From assembly GCF_002752675.1 (NCBI RefSeq), contig NZ_CP024608.1, positions 2,294,001 through 2,358,000 on the forward strand: DNA of 64,000 nt, read 5' to 3'. Shown in pieces: positions 1 through 8,444 of the stretch (position 1 is its first letter; the number at the start of each line of letters is the position of its first letter). This DNA comes from Massilia violaceinigra. Lineage in GTDB: Bacteria > Pseudomonadota > Gammaproteobacteria > Burkholderiales > Burkholderiaceae_D. The notes under the pieces are model-generated. The model did no database searches. It was not told where the DNA came from and worked only from the letters and a program-made list of their open reading frames with translations. The translations under genes and the position numbers were made by a program.

Positions 1-156
1 CACAAGGTGGCGCGTGTGCGCGTCGTAGACGGTGCCGTCGTCCTTGTAGAAGTGATAGAAGCCGCCGCTGGGGTCGACGCAGCGCGGATCGTAAAAGCGT
101 TTGGTGTGGCGAATGTGGTCAAGCAGGGTATCGCGCGAATGAAAATCGGGGGCCAT
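1..156 (-). CDS. AGE-family sugar epimerase/isomerase, N-terminal fragment
   Basis: The first 52 codons of a minus-strand gene are present and the rest lies beyond the left edge. The visible protein has the start typical of N-acylglucosamine 2-epimerase / mannose isomerase (YihS-like) proteins, including RFYDPRCVDPSGGFYHFY and DDGTVYD. The family interconverts aldoses and ketoses or epimerises sugars in the cytoplasm. Beside a mannan-degradation cluster, a mannose isomerase or mannobiose epimerase role is plausible, but the fragment cannot decide the substrate. It follows the lacI-type gene on the same strand with about 145 bp between them, so the two may be co-transcribed. Confidence 0.75.
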   Translation of the reverse strand, partial: MAPDFHSRDTLLDHIRHTKRFYDPRCVDPSGGFYHFYKDDGTVYDAHTRHLV

Positions 157-300
157 CGTCAAGTCTCGTTGTCAAAAAATAGGGTGTTGAATAAGGTATG
201 GATAAGCGCGCGGACGCAGTTGTCCCTGGCGCCGGTCAACTGTGGCGCGCGCTGTGCTGAGTTTGCGTGGGGGTTGCTCAGTCGGTGGTGTTCGCTCGCT

Positions 301-1320
301 TCATTTGTGCGGTCCCCAGTCGTCGCACACGGTGCTGGCGCGGACGATCAGTTCCACCGGCGCGACCTGCTCCACCGGTGCGTCCTGCTGGTCGCGCAGA
401 AGCAGCTCGACGCCCATCGCGCCGAGCTCCTTTTTGTCGATGCGCAGGGTCGTCAGGGGCCGGTGGCCGAGTACCGCGCTGGAGATGTCGTCGAAGCCGA
501 CGATCGATACGTCGTGCGGCACCGTCAGACCGGCCGCCAGGCAGCAGCGCATCGCCACCAGGGCGGCGCTGTCGTTGTAGCAGAACACCGCGTCCGGCGG
601 ATTGGGCAGGGCCAGCAGCGACTGCATCGCTTCGCAGGCCCCGGTTTCGAGATCGACGCCGTCCGGCAGGCTCGCTTCCAGGCGCGGGTCGGCCAGCATG
701 CCCGACTCGAACAGGGCCTGGCGGTAGCCCTTGTTCCGCTCACGTACGCTGTAGTGGCCGAGGGAACCCGAGATCATGCCGATGCGTGTGCGCCCCAGGC
801 CGATCAGGTGTTTGGTGGCCAGGTAGCCGCCCATGAAATTGTCCGGGTTGACCGAGCTGTATCCGCGCAGCTTCATGTCGATCAGGACCAGCGGCTTGCC
901 GCTCGCGCGCAGGGCGCCCAGCAATTCGGGTTCGAAAAAGCCGGCGCACACGATCGCGTCCGGCGCGTGCATGCGCAGCTGCTCGGTCACGCCATCGGCT
1001 GGACCGACCGCCATGAACGAGAGCACGATGCCCTGCTTGCGGCAGGCTTCCTCGGCCCCGTGCAGCACCGGTGAATAGAACGGGCTGCTGGCGGCCGTGT
1101 TGTGCTGGCGGTGCAGCAGGAAAGTCAGGCGCCGCATGCGCTTGCGCCGCAGGTTGGTAAAATCGTAGCCCAGTTCATGCGCGGCCGACAGCACCATCTG
1201 GCGCGTGGTTTCGGTCAGACCCGGCTCGTTCTTGAGCGCGCGCGAGATGGTCCCCGCCGAGACGCCGGCAAACTTGGCGATGTCGCGGATGGTGACGTTC
1301 GACGGGCTGGCGGCGCTCAT
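301..1320 (-). CDS. LacI-family transcriptional regulator
   Basis: A cytoplasmic sugar-responsive repressor. From the ATG at 1320 the protein is 339 aa. An N-terminal LacI helix-turn-helix (VTIRDIAKFAGVSAGTISRA) starts about eight residues in, followed by a periplasmic-binding-protein-like effector domain (DAIVCAGFFEPELL, HLIGLGRTRIGMISG, DAVFCYNDSAALVAM, VSIVGFDDI). The frame stays open to an ATG at 1413, which would add 31 disordered residues. I prefer the inner start because LacI proteins normally begin just before the HTH. It is divergent from the GH3-GH5-GH27-esterase operon, and palindromic elements lie between them. It is therefore the likely local regulator of mannan utilisation. Confidence 0.9.
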   Translation of the reverse strand: MSAASPSNVTIRDIAKFAGVSAGTISRALKNEPGLTETTRQMVLSAAHELGYDFTNLRRKRMRRLTFLLHRQHNTAASSPFYSPVLHGAEEACRKQGIVLSFMAVGPADGVTEQLRMHAPDAIVCAGFFEPELLGALRASGKPLVLIDMKLRGYSSVNPDNFMGGYLATKHLIGLGRTRIGMISGSLGHYSVRERNKGYRQALFESGMLADPRLEASLPDGVDLETGACEAMQSLLALPNPPDAVFCYNDSAALVAMRCCLAAGLTVPHDVSIVGFDDISSAVLGHRPLTTLRIDKKELGAMGVELLLRDQQDAPVEQVAPVELIVRASTVCDDWGPHK

Positions 1321-1456
1321 CGGAACGGGGCCGGCGGGGTGCTCAGATGCGGGGTCGGGTCGATCACAAGCTTCTCCAGTGGCAGATGCCTTCTCATGCT
1401 GAGAGTCTTGCATATCGATTAGCCCATGGTCAAACGATTGGTCCGGTTTGCAAACA

Positions 1457-1487
1457 GTTTAGCCGGGTTTTACTAAACAGGGTCGCG
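1457..1487. promoter_or_regulatory. Putative LacI-type operator (lacI/GH3 intergenic)
   Basis: GTTTAG (1457-1462) and CTAAAC (1473-1478) are exact inverted arms, and the core TTTACTAAACAGGG occupies 1469-1482. Positions 1465-1487 match 11318-11340, upstream of the TonB receptor, at 20 of 23 bases. The site sits between the divergent regulator and the GH operon. Assignment to this LacI protein is inference. Confidence 0.55.
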
Positions 1488-1554
1488 CCGCCTGTTGCGC
1501 AACCGCCCAAGCGCGGCTCCCCGGGCGTAGCACCCTGCGCGAAGCCGTTCGCGT

Positions 1555-1582
1555 GTTTAGCGATCATGGCTAAACATGATCG
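1555..1582. promoter_or_regulatory. Two overlapping perfect inverted repeats upstream of GH3 gene
   Basis: GTTTAGC (1555-1561) pairs with GCTAAAC (1569-1575). CGATCAT (1561-1567) pairs with ATGATCG (1576-1582). The two dyads overlap, so the DNA could bind a dimer in two registers. The GTTTAG/CTAAAC arms are the same as in the element at 1457-1478, which suggests a second operator for the LacI-type regulator. Confidence 0.45.
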
Positions 1583-1703
1583 AAAGCGCCACCTTTTGTT
1601 TGACCGGTCGACAGTCCGCATGCACACTCCCCTCATCCATATAAACCGGCCGGCGACCCTTTCCAGGCGCCGAGCAGGTAAATACAAAGAGGAGACACGC
1701 ACG

Positions 1704-3962
1704 ATGAGCACCCGCACGACCACCCTGATTAAACACGCCCTGGCCGTCGCCATCGCGGCCGCCCTGCCGCTGATTGCCGGCGCGGCCGAGGCGCCCATGC
1801 CGTGGATGAACCGCGCCCTCTCCGCCGACCAGCGCGCCACGCTGGTGCTCAAGGAAATGACGCAGGAAGAAAAACTGCAATGGGTGTACGGCTACTTCGG
1901 CTCGGACTTCGCACCCAAGAAAACCACCAAGATCGCGGCAGCCCTGCCGTCGTCGGCCGGCTATATTCCCGGCGTGCCGCGCCTCGGCCTGCCGGCGCTG
2001 TTCGAGACCGACGCCGGCCTTGGCGTGGCCTCGCAAGCCAGCGCCAATCCGCGCGAGCGCACCTCGCTGCCGTCGGGCCTCGCCACGGCGGCCACCTGGA
2101 ACCCGAAGCTGGCTTACCAGGGCGGCGCGATGATCGGTGCCGAGGCGCGCGCCTCGGGCTTCAACGTGATGCTGGCCGGCGGCGTGAACCTGATGCGCGA
2201 TCCGCGCAACGGCCGCAATTTCGAGTACGCCGGCGAAGACCCGCTGCTGTCCGGGATCATGGTAGGGCAGGCGGTCAAGGGCATCCAGTCCAATCACCTC
2301 ATTTCCACCGTCAAGCACTTTGCGCTGAACAGCCAGGAAACCGGCCGCACCGAACTCGATGCGCGCATCGGCAACGTGGCCGCCCGCACCAGCGACCTGC
2401 TGGCCATGCAGCTGGTGATCGAACAGGGCCACCCCGGTTCGGTGATGTGCGCCTACAACCGCGTCAACGGTCCCTACGCATGCGAGAACGCCTGGCTGCT
2501 CAACGAAGTGCTCAAGCAGGACTGGGGCTTCAAGGGCTATGTGATGTCCGACTGGGGCGCGGTGCACAGCACCGTGGCGTCGGCCAACAATGGGCTGGAC
2601 CAGCAGTCCGGCTCCGAATTCGACAAGTCGCCTTACTTCGCGGGTGCGCTGGAAGAAGCGGTCAAGACCGGCGCTGTTTCGCAGTCGCGCTTCGACAATA
2701 TGGTCTACCGTATTCTGTACGCGATGTTCGACAAGGGCGTGGTCGACCATCCGGTCAAGCCGGATGGCGCCATCGACTTTGCCGCCCATGGCCTGATCAG
2801 CCGCCTCGATGCCGAAGAGAGCATGGTCCTGCTCAAGAACGACGCCCAGCTGCTCCCTTTGCGCAAGGACGTGAAAACGATTGCAGTGATCGGCGGCTAT
2901 GCCGACAAGGGGGTGCTGTCCGGTGGCGGTTCGTCGCAGGTGTATCCGGTCGGCGGCAGCGCCGTCAAGGGTTTGCTGCCCGCCATCTGGCCCGGTCCGG
3001 TGGTATATCACCCATCCGCGCCGGTCAAGGAGATCGCCGCGCTGGCGCCCGGCGCCAACGTGGTCTTCGACAGCGGTGCCGATCCTGCCAAGGCAGCGCA
3101 GCTGGCCGCGAGCGCCGACGTGGCGATCGTCTTCGGCACCCAGTGGATCGGCGAAGCCAACGACGCGGTCGACCTGTCGCTGCCCGACAAGCAGGATGCC
3201 CTGATTGCGGCCGTCGCCGCCGCCAATCCGCGCACCGTGGTCGTCCTGGAAACCAGCGGCCCGGTACTCATGCCGTGGCTGGGCAAGACGGCGGCCGTGC
3301 TGCAAGCCTGGTACCCGGGCACGCGCGGCGGCGAAGCGATCGCGCGCGTGCTGTTCGGCGACGTCAATCCATCGGGGCACTTGCCGGCCACCTTCCCGGC
3401 GTCCCTCAGCCAGTTGCCGCGTCCCGTGCTCGATGGCGACCCCGCCAAGCCGCAGATGCAGTTCCGGGTCGACTATCACGAAGGCGCGGCGGTCGGCTAC
3501 AAGTGGTTCGATCTCAAAAAACATATACCGCTGTTCCCGTTCGGGCATGGCTTGTCGTACACGCAGTTTGCCTACACCGGTCTGGCGGGCGAGTACAAGA
3601 ACGGGCAGCTGCAGGTGCGCTTCAAGGTGAGCAATACCGGCAAGGTAGCGGGCAAGGATGTGGCGCAGCTGTACGTGGCGGCGTCACCGGGTGCGCGCTG
3701 GGAAGCGCCCAAGCGCCTGGCCGGCTGGGACAAGGTCGATCTGCAGCCGGGCGAAAGCCGCGAGGTGACGCTCACGGTGGAGCCGCGCATGCTGGCCGTG
3801 CTCGATGGCCCGTCCAAGACCTGGCGCATCGCCAAGGGGAAGTACAAATTGGTGCTGGCGCAGGACGCCGGCGGCACTGGTGAAAGCAGCATCACGGTCG
3901 ACCTGCCCGCGCGCAAACTCGACCTGCATGGTAAAGCCGTCCCTTCAACCGAGAAAAGGTAA
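1704..3962 (+). CDS. Exported GH3 beta-glucosidase-type glycosidase (BglX-like)
   Basis: A 752-aa exported glycoside hydrolase. I chose the ATG at 1704 because AAAGAGGAGA lies just upstream and the protein then starts with a classical signal peptide ending near AGAAEA. The open frame extends further upstream but that part does not look like protein. The GH3 N-terminal TIM barrel carries the family nucleophile in VMSDWG (Asp283) and the KHF motif. An alpha/beta sandwich domain and a C-terminal Fn3-like domain (KVSNTGKVAGKDVAQLYV) follow. The family cleaves non-reducing terminal beta-glucosides or related links. Beside a mannanase and an alpha-galactosidase it probably trims beta-linked glucose or mannose from glucomannan oligosaccharides. 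It is the first gene of a tight five-gene operon. Confidence 0.9.
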   Translation: MSTRTTTLIKHALAVAIAAALPLIAGAAEAPMPWMNRALSADQRATLVLKEMTQEEKLQWVYGYFGSDFAPKKTTKIAAALPSSAGYIPGVPRLGLPALFETDAGLGVASQASANPRERTSLPSGLATAATWNPKLAYQGGAMIGAEARASGFNVMLAGGVNLMRDPRNGRNFEYAGEDPLLSGIMVGQAVKGIQSNHLISTVKHFALNSQETGRTELDARIGNVAARTSDLLAMQLVIEQGHPGSVMCAYNRVNGPYACENAWLLNEVLKQDWGFKGYVMSDWGAVHSTVASANNGLDQQSGSEFDKSPYFAGALEEAVKTGAVSQSRFDNMVYRILYAMFDKGVVDHPVKPDGAIDFAAHGLISRLDAEESMVLLKNDAQLLPLRKDVKTIAVIGGYADKGVLSGGGSSQVYPVGGSAVKGLLPAIWPGPVVYHPSAPVKEIAALAPGANVVFDSGADPAKAAQLAASADVAIVFGTQWIGEANDAVDLSLPDKQDALIAAVAAANPRTVVVLETSGPVLMPWLGKTAAVLQAWYPGTRGGEAIARVLFGDVNPSGHLPATFPASLSQLPRPVLDGDPAKPQMQFRVDYHEGAAVGYKWFDLKKHIPLFPFGHGLSYTQFAYTGLAGEYKNGQLQVRFKVSNTGKVAGKDVAQLYVAASPGARWEAPKRLAGWDKVDLQPGESREVTLTVEPRMLAVLDGPSKTWRIAKGKYKLVLAQDAGGTGESSITVDLPARKLDLHGKAVPSTEKR

Positions 3963-3968
3963 AACGCG

Positions 3969-5306
3969 ATGATCAAGATGAACCAGTTGGGTGCAGCATT
4001 GGCAATGGCCGGTTTGGTGAGCGGCGCGGCGTCGGCGGCGGCGCCAGTGAGCGCGGCGGGCAAGAGCGAATTCGTGACGGTCAAAAAGACGCACTTCGCG
4101 CGCAAGGGCAAATCGTATTACATCGCTGGCGCCAATTTCTGGTACGGCGGCTATCTGGGCTCGCCGTCCGGGGTGGGCGAACGCGCGCGCCTGCGCAAGG
4201 AACTCGATACCATGAAGGCGCTCGGGATCAACAATGTGCGGGTGCTGGCCGTCTCCGAAAAAACCGCGATGACCAGCGCCGTGCGGCCCGCCACCACCAA
4301 CGGTCCGGGCAAGTACGACGAGGACCTGCTGGCGGGCCTCGACTTCCTGGTCGATGAACTGGGCAAGCGCGACATGACGGTCGTGCTTTACCTGAACAAC
4401 TTCTGGCAGTGGTCGGGCGGGATGACGCAGTACCTGAACTGGTTCGAAGGTACGCCGGCGATCGACCCGAACGTGACCAAGGACTACGACGACTACATGG
4501 CCAAGACGGCGCGCTTTTACGCCAACAAGGACGCGCAGAAGGAATTTCGCGGCACCATCAGGAAGATCGTCGGCCGGGTCAACACGATCAACGGCAAGGC
4601 GTACCGCGACGACCCGGTGATCATGTCGTGGCAATTGGCGAACGAGCCACGCCCGGGCAACGGCAAGGCAAGCGACAAGGAGAAGGCGGTCTATACCAAA
4701 TGGATCGCCGAGACCGCGCAGTACATCCATGAACTGGACAAGAACCACCTGGTGAGCAGCGGCAGCGAAGGCCTGGCCGGGTCGGCGCAGGATGCCAAAC
4801 TGTTCATGGCGTCGCATTCATCGAAGCACATCGATTACCTCACCTATCACCTGTGGCCCAAAAACTGGGGCTGGTTCGACTCCAAAAAGCCGGTCGAGAG
4901 CTGGGACGGGGCAATTGCCAAGAGCCGCGATTATCTGAACACGCATATCGACATGGCCAAAACGCTGGGCAAACCGATCGTGCTGGAAGAGTTTGGGCTG
5001 GACCGCGACGGTGCCTCCTTCGACATCAAGTCGGGCACCAAGATCCGCGACCGCTTCTATGGCGAGATCTTCGAATTGATACAACGCCGCGCCGCAAACG
5101 GCGAGCCGATCGCGGGCTGGAATTTCTGGGCCTGGGGCGGCGCCGGGCGTGCCGCCAACGCCGACTACTGGTGGAAACAGGGTAATGATTTCATGGGCGA
5201 CCCGCCGCAGGAAGAGCAGGGCTTGTACTCGGTGTTCGATACCGATGCCAGTTCGCTGGCGCTGATCAAGGACCATGCAGCCAAATTGCGCTTGCTCCAG
5301 AAGTAA
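3969..5306 (+). CDS. Secreted GH5 endo-beta-1,4-mannanase
   Basis: 445 aa with an N-terminal signal peptide (cut near ASA). A GAGAAAAGG ribosome site precedes the ATG, and the gene starts 6 bp after the GH3 stop. The GH5 barrel shows the acid/base Glu in WQLANEPR (Glu226) and the nucleophile Glu in VLEEFG (Glu341). YHLWPKNWGW and GWNFWAWGG are typical of subfamily 7 mannanases. It should cut the beta-1,4-mannan backbone outside the cytoplasm, supplying oligomers to the TonB receptor encoded downstream on the other strand. Subfamily assignment is from recognised motifs, not a search. Confidence 0.9.
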   Translation: MIKMNQLGAALAMAGLVSGAASAAAPVSAAGKSEFVTVKKTHFARKGKSYYIAGANFWYGGYLGSPSGVGERARLRKELDTMKALGINNVRVLAVSEKTAMTSAVRPATTNGPGKYDEDLLAGLDFLVDELGKRDMTVVLYLNNFWQWSGGMTQYLNWFEGTPAIDPNVTKDYDDYMAKTARFYANKDAQKEFRGTIRKIVGRVNTINGKAYRDDPVIMSWQLANEPRPGNGKASDKEKAVYTKWIAETAQYIHELDKNHLVSSGSEGLAGSAQDAKLFMASHSSKHIDYLTYHLWPKNWGWFDSKKPVESWDGAIAKSRDYLNTHIDMAKTLGKPIVLEEFGLDRDGASFDIKSGTKIRDRFYGEIFELIQRRAANGEPIAGWNFWAWGGAGRAANADYWWKQGNDFMGDPPQEEQGLYSVFDTDASSLALIKDHAAKLRLLQK

Positions 5307-5326
5307 ACTCTTCGACAGGACGATCC

Positions 5327-6535
5327 ATGAAAACCGTACCTACGCTGTTGATCTCGGCGGGACTCCTGCTGGGCGCGAATGCATCCGCACAAAAGTTCGA
5401 CAATCTCGCGACGACGCCGCAAATGGGCTGGAACAGCTGGAACAAGTTCGCCTGCAATATCGATGAAAAACTGATCCGCGAAACGGCCGACGCCATGGTC
5501 AGGATCAGCATGAAAGACGCCGGCTATGAATACGTCAACATCGACGACTGCTGGCACGGCAAGCGTGACAAGAACGGGAACATCCAGCCCGATCCCGAGC
5601 GCTTCCCGTCCGGGATGAAGGCGCTGGCCGACTACGTGCATGCGAAAGGCCTCAAGCTGGGCATCTATTCGGACGCAGGCGCCACCACCTGCGGCGGCCG
5701 TCCGGGCAGCCGCGGACACGAATACCAGGACGCGATCACTTACGCCGCCTGGGGCGTCGACTACGTCAAGTACGACTGGTGCGATACCAAGGGCCTGAAC
5801 GCGGCCGCCGCCTACACCACCATGCGCGATGCCATCCGCAGCGCCGGGCGGCCCATGTTGTTCAGCATGTGCGAATGGGGCGACAACAAGCCGTGGGAGT
5901 GGGGCGCCGACATCGGCCATTCGTGGCGCACCACCGGCGATATCTATCCGTGCTGGGATTGCGAGATCAATCACGGCTCGTGGTCCGCCTTCGGCGTGCT
6001 GCGCATCCTCGACAAGCAGGCCGGCCTGCGCAAGCACGCCGGTCCCGGACACTGGAACGACATGGACATGATGGAAGTCGGCATGGGCATGACCGAGGAC
6101 GAAGACCGCGCCCACTTCTCGATCTGGGCCATGATGGCGTCGCCCCTCATCTCCGGCAACGACCTGCGCTCGATGCCGGAGTCCACGCGCAAGATCCTGA
6201 CCAACAAGGATGTCATCGCGATCAACCAGGATAAGCTGGGCGTGCAGGCGTGGAAGTTCCTGTCCGAAGGGACGCTGGAACTGTGGGCCAAGCCGCTGGC
6301 CAATAACGAATGGGCGCTGATGATTCTGAACCGTGGCGCCGGCGCCATCAGCTACAAGGTCGACTGGAAAAAGCACAAGATCAGCGATGACCTGAGCAAG
6401 CGCGAACTCGATATCAACAAGACCGCCTACCGCTGGACCGACGCCTGGACCGGCAAGACGGGCGACACCGGCAAGGCCCTCGACCTCACCATTGCCTCGC
6501 ATAGCGTGGCCATGCTGCACCTGAAAGCGAAGTGA
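5327..6535 (+). CDS. Exported GH27 alpha-galactosidase
   Basis: 402 aa with signal peptide. The GH27 barrel has TPQMGWNSWN near the N-terminus, the nucleophile in YVKYDWCD (Asp150) and the general acid/base in WNDMDMMEVG (Asp247). A C-terminal beta-sandwich follows. The enzyme removes alpha-1,6-galactose side groups, as on galactomannan and galactoglucomannan. It lies 20 bp after the mannanase gene on the same strand, completing a backbone-plus-side-chain set. Confidence 0.92.
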   Translation: MKTVPTLLISAGLLLGANASAQKFDNLATTPQMGWNSWNKFACNIDEKLIRETADAMVRISMKDAGYEYVNIDDCWHGKRDKNGNIQPDPERFPSGMKALADYVHAKGLKLGIYSDAGATTCGGRPGSRGHEYQDAITYAAWGVDYVKYDWCDTKGLNAAAAYTTMRDAIRSAGRPMLFSMCEWGDNKPWEWGADIGHSWRTTGDIYPCWDCEINHGSWSAFGVLRILDKQAGLRKHAGPGHWNDMDMMEVGMGMTEDEDRAHFSIWAMMASPLISGNDLRSMPESTRKILTNKDVIAINQDKLGVQAWKFLSEGTLELWAKPLANNEWALMILNRGAGAISYKVDWKKHKISDDLSKRELDINKTAYRWTDAWTGKTGDTGKALDLTIASHSVAMLHLKAK

Positions 6536-6541
6536 CCGATC

Positions 6542-7294
6542 ATGAACATGCGTATTCTTCCAATCCTGCTGGCCGGTGCGCTGGCCAGCCATGTCGCACA
6601 CGCCGAGACCGCGGACCCGAACGACGGGGCCGGCGCAAATACCTGCGCCGTCAACATCAAGCCGCGTACCCAGGAGTACCCGTGGATGTCGATCGGGCGC
6701 TGGAAGCGCATGCATGAAGACCAGCTGGCCCTGGCCGACAAGGGCGATGTGGACCTGATGTTCATCGGCGACTCGATCACCGAAGGCTGGCCGCGCGCGA
6801 TCTGGAATGTGAATTTCGGCGCCTACAAGGCGGGCAACTTCGGCATCGGCGGGGACAATACCGGCAACGTGCTGTGGCGCCTGCAGGACAAGCGCATGGC
6901 CAGGCTCGCGCCCAAGGCGATCGTGCTGCTCATTGGCGTGAACAACCTGGGGCTGTGCGACGAGAAGCCGGAACAGGTTTTCCCCGGCATCAAGGCGGTG
7001 GTGACGGCCTTGCGCAAGCAGTATCCGGCCGCGCGCATCCTGCTCAATGCCGTGCTGCCGACCGGCGAATCCGCGACGAGCGAGCGGCGCCAGAGTGTCG
7101 TCACGCTCAACAAGATGGTGGCAACCCTGGACGACGGCCGCCATGTGGTTTTCCGCGACTATGGCGCGTCCTTCGTGCGCCCTGACGGCGCCATCGGCAC
7201 CGACATCATGGGTGATTATCTTCACCTCACCCCAAAGGGCTACACCATCTGGGCCGACGCCATGCTGCCCGACGTGCAAGCACTGATGAAGTAG
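6542..7294 (+). CDS. Exported SGNH-hydrolase, probable carbohydrate deacetylase
   Basis: 250 aa with signal peptide (AHA cut). SGNH/GDSL blocks are clear: GDSITEGW (Ser78), GGDNTGN (Gly/Asn of the oxyanion hole), IGVNN, and GDYLHLTPKG with Asp225 and His228. This version resembles platelet-activating-factor acetylhydrolase-like lipases/esterases. In this operon the most likely substrate is an O-acetyl group on glucomannan, removed so the glycosidases can act. Substrate is inferred from context. Confidence 0.85.
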   Translation: MNMRILPILLAGALASHVAHAETADPNDGAGANTCAVNIKPRTQEYPWMSIGRWKRMHEDQLALADKGDVDLMFIGDSITEGWPRAIWNVNFGAYKAGNFGIGGDNTGNVLWRLQDKRMARLAPKAIVLLIGVNNLGLCDEKPEQVFPGIKAVVTALRKQYPAARILLNAVLPTGESATSERRQSVVTLNKMVATLDDGRHVVFRDYGASFVRPDGAIGTDIMGDYLHLTPKGYTIWADAMLPDVQALMK

Positions 7295-7300
7295 GGCGCC

Positions 7301-8347
7301 ATGAACCGTAACGCGCTGGCACTGGCGCTGCTGCTGGTCCATGGCGGCGCCTGGGCCGAACCGGTGGTGCGCGCGGACGACCCGCGCATCGCGCGCATGG
7401 GCAGGACCGTGGCCCGGACGGACGGCAGCTTGCGCTTCGCCTATCCCGGCGTGCAGCTGTCGCTGGCGTTCGAGGGCAAGGCGCTGTCGGTCGATGCCGC
7501 GGCCAGTGGTGAGCGCAGCGTTCTCGAAGTCGTCGTCGACGGGGGCGCGGCACGCATCATCAAGCTGTCGGCGAAATCGCGGACCATCAAACTGGTGGAC
7601 GAGCGCCAGGCCGGCATCCACCGCGTCGACATCATGCACCGCACCGAAAGCTGGCACGGTGTCGTCACCCTGGCCAGGTTTGTCGCCGACGGCACACTGC
7701 ACACCGCGCCGGTGCTCCCGCAACGCAAAATGCTCGTTCTTGGCGATTCGGTCACCTGCGGCGAAGCCATCGACCGGGTTGACAGCGAGACGAAGAAGCC
7801 GTCATGGTGGAATCCGCGCGCATCGTATGGCATGCTGGCCGCGCAGACGCTCGGTGCGCAGGTTCACCTGGTCTGCCATGGCGGACGCGGGCTGCTGCGC
7901 AGCTGGAACGGCCGCACCGATAACGACAATCTTCCCGATTTCTACGAACTTGCCATCGCCAATGAAGAGCAACGCGTGCGCTGGGACCACGCCGGCTACT
8001 GGCCTGACGTGATTGTCAGCGCGATCGGCACCAACGATTTCAGCACGGGCATTCCGGAGCGCGACTCCTTTGTCAAAGCCTACCAGCGCCTGGTGCGCAC
8101 GCTGCTGCGCAATCATCCGCACGCGCTGATCGTACTGACCGAAGGCGCCATTCTCAATGGCGAGCGCAAGGCCGCCTTGAACGGCTATATCGCCGAGACC
8201 ATCAGGCGCGTCGGCAGCGCGCGCGTGCATGCCGCAACAACCATGCACCATCCGGGCGACGCGACCGATGCGCATCCCACCAGGGCGCAGCATGCCGCGA
8301 TGGCGCGCGAACTGGTTCCCCAGCTACGGGATTTGACCGGCTGGTAG
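7301..8347 (+). CDS. CE2-type acetylesterase (jelly-roll plus SGNH)
   Basis: 348 aa, exported. An N-terminal beta-rich domain (about 20-140) is followed by an SGNH domain with GDSVTCGE (Ser150), IGTNDFS and DAHPT (Asp323, His325). That two-domain layout matches carbohydrate esterase family 2, whose members deacetylate glucomannan and xylan. It starts 6 bp after the preceding esterase. The operon thus encodes two different deacetylases, suggesting a heavily acetylated substrate such as softwood galactoglucomannan or a plant mucilage. Confidence 0.82.
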   Translation: MNRNALALALLLVHGGAWAEPVVRADDPRIARMGRTVARTDGSLRFAYPGVQLSLAFEGKALSVDAAASGERSVLEVVVDGGAARIIKLSAKSRTIKLVDERQAGIHRVDIMHRTESWHGVVTLARFVADGTLHTAPVLPQRKMLVLGDSVTCGEAIDRVDSETKKPSWWNPRASYGMLAAQTLGAQVHLVCHGGRGLLRSWNGRTDNDNLPDFYELAIANEEQRVRWDHAGYWPDVIVSAIGTNDFSTGIPERDSFVKAYQRLVRTLLRNHPHALIVLTEGAILNGERKAALNGYIAETIRRVGSARVHAATTMHHPGDATDAHPTRAQHAAMARELVPQLRDLTGW

Positions 8348-8376
8348 TCGCGCGTCGTCCGACACCTGCGACGACG

Positions 8377-8421
8377 AAAAAAAGAGCCGGTGCAGCGCGG
8401 GATTGTCCGCGCCGCACCGGC
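8377..8421 (-). terminator. Intrinsic terminator of the TonB receptor gene
   Basis: The stem is GCCGGTGCAGCGCGG (8386-8400) with CCGCGCCGCACCGGC (8407-8421), one mismatch in 15 pairs and a 6-nt loop. On the minus strand it is followed by seven T (8377-8383). It lies directly downstream of the receptor stop codon and between the two convergent operons. Confidence 0.9.
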
Positions 8422-8444
8422 CCAAGCCACCCAGGTAAACCGAA

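Noticed and set aside
1321..1413. Longer start for the LacI-type regulator
   Set aside because: It adds a disordered 31-residue tail before the HTH with no ribosome site; kept only as an alternative.
1347..1703. Upstream extension of the GH3 reading frame
   Set aside because: It crosses the promoter region and operator palindromes; a good ribosome site and signal peptide mark the ATG at 1704.
5165..7723. An 852-codon minus-strand frame opposite GH27 and esterase genes
   Set aside because: Same type of GC-driven shadow; the plus-strand genes have signal peptides and catalytic residues.
8353..8376. CGTCGT/ACGACG stem after the CE2 esterase as a plus-strand terminator
   Set aside because: Only six pairs and followed by A rather than T on that strand; the adjacent strong terminator works for the minus strand.
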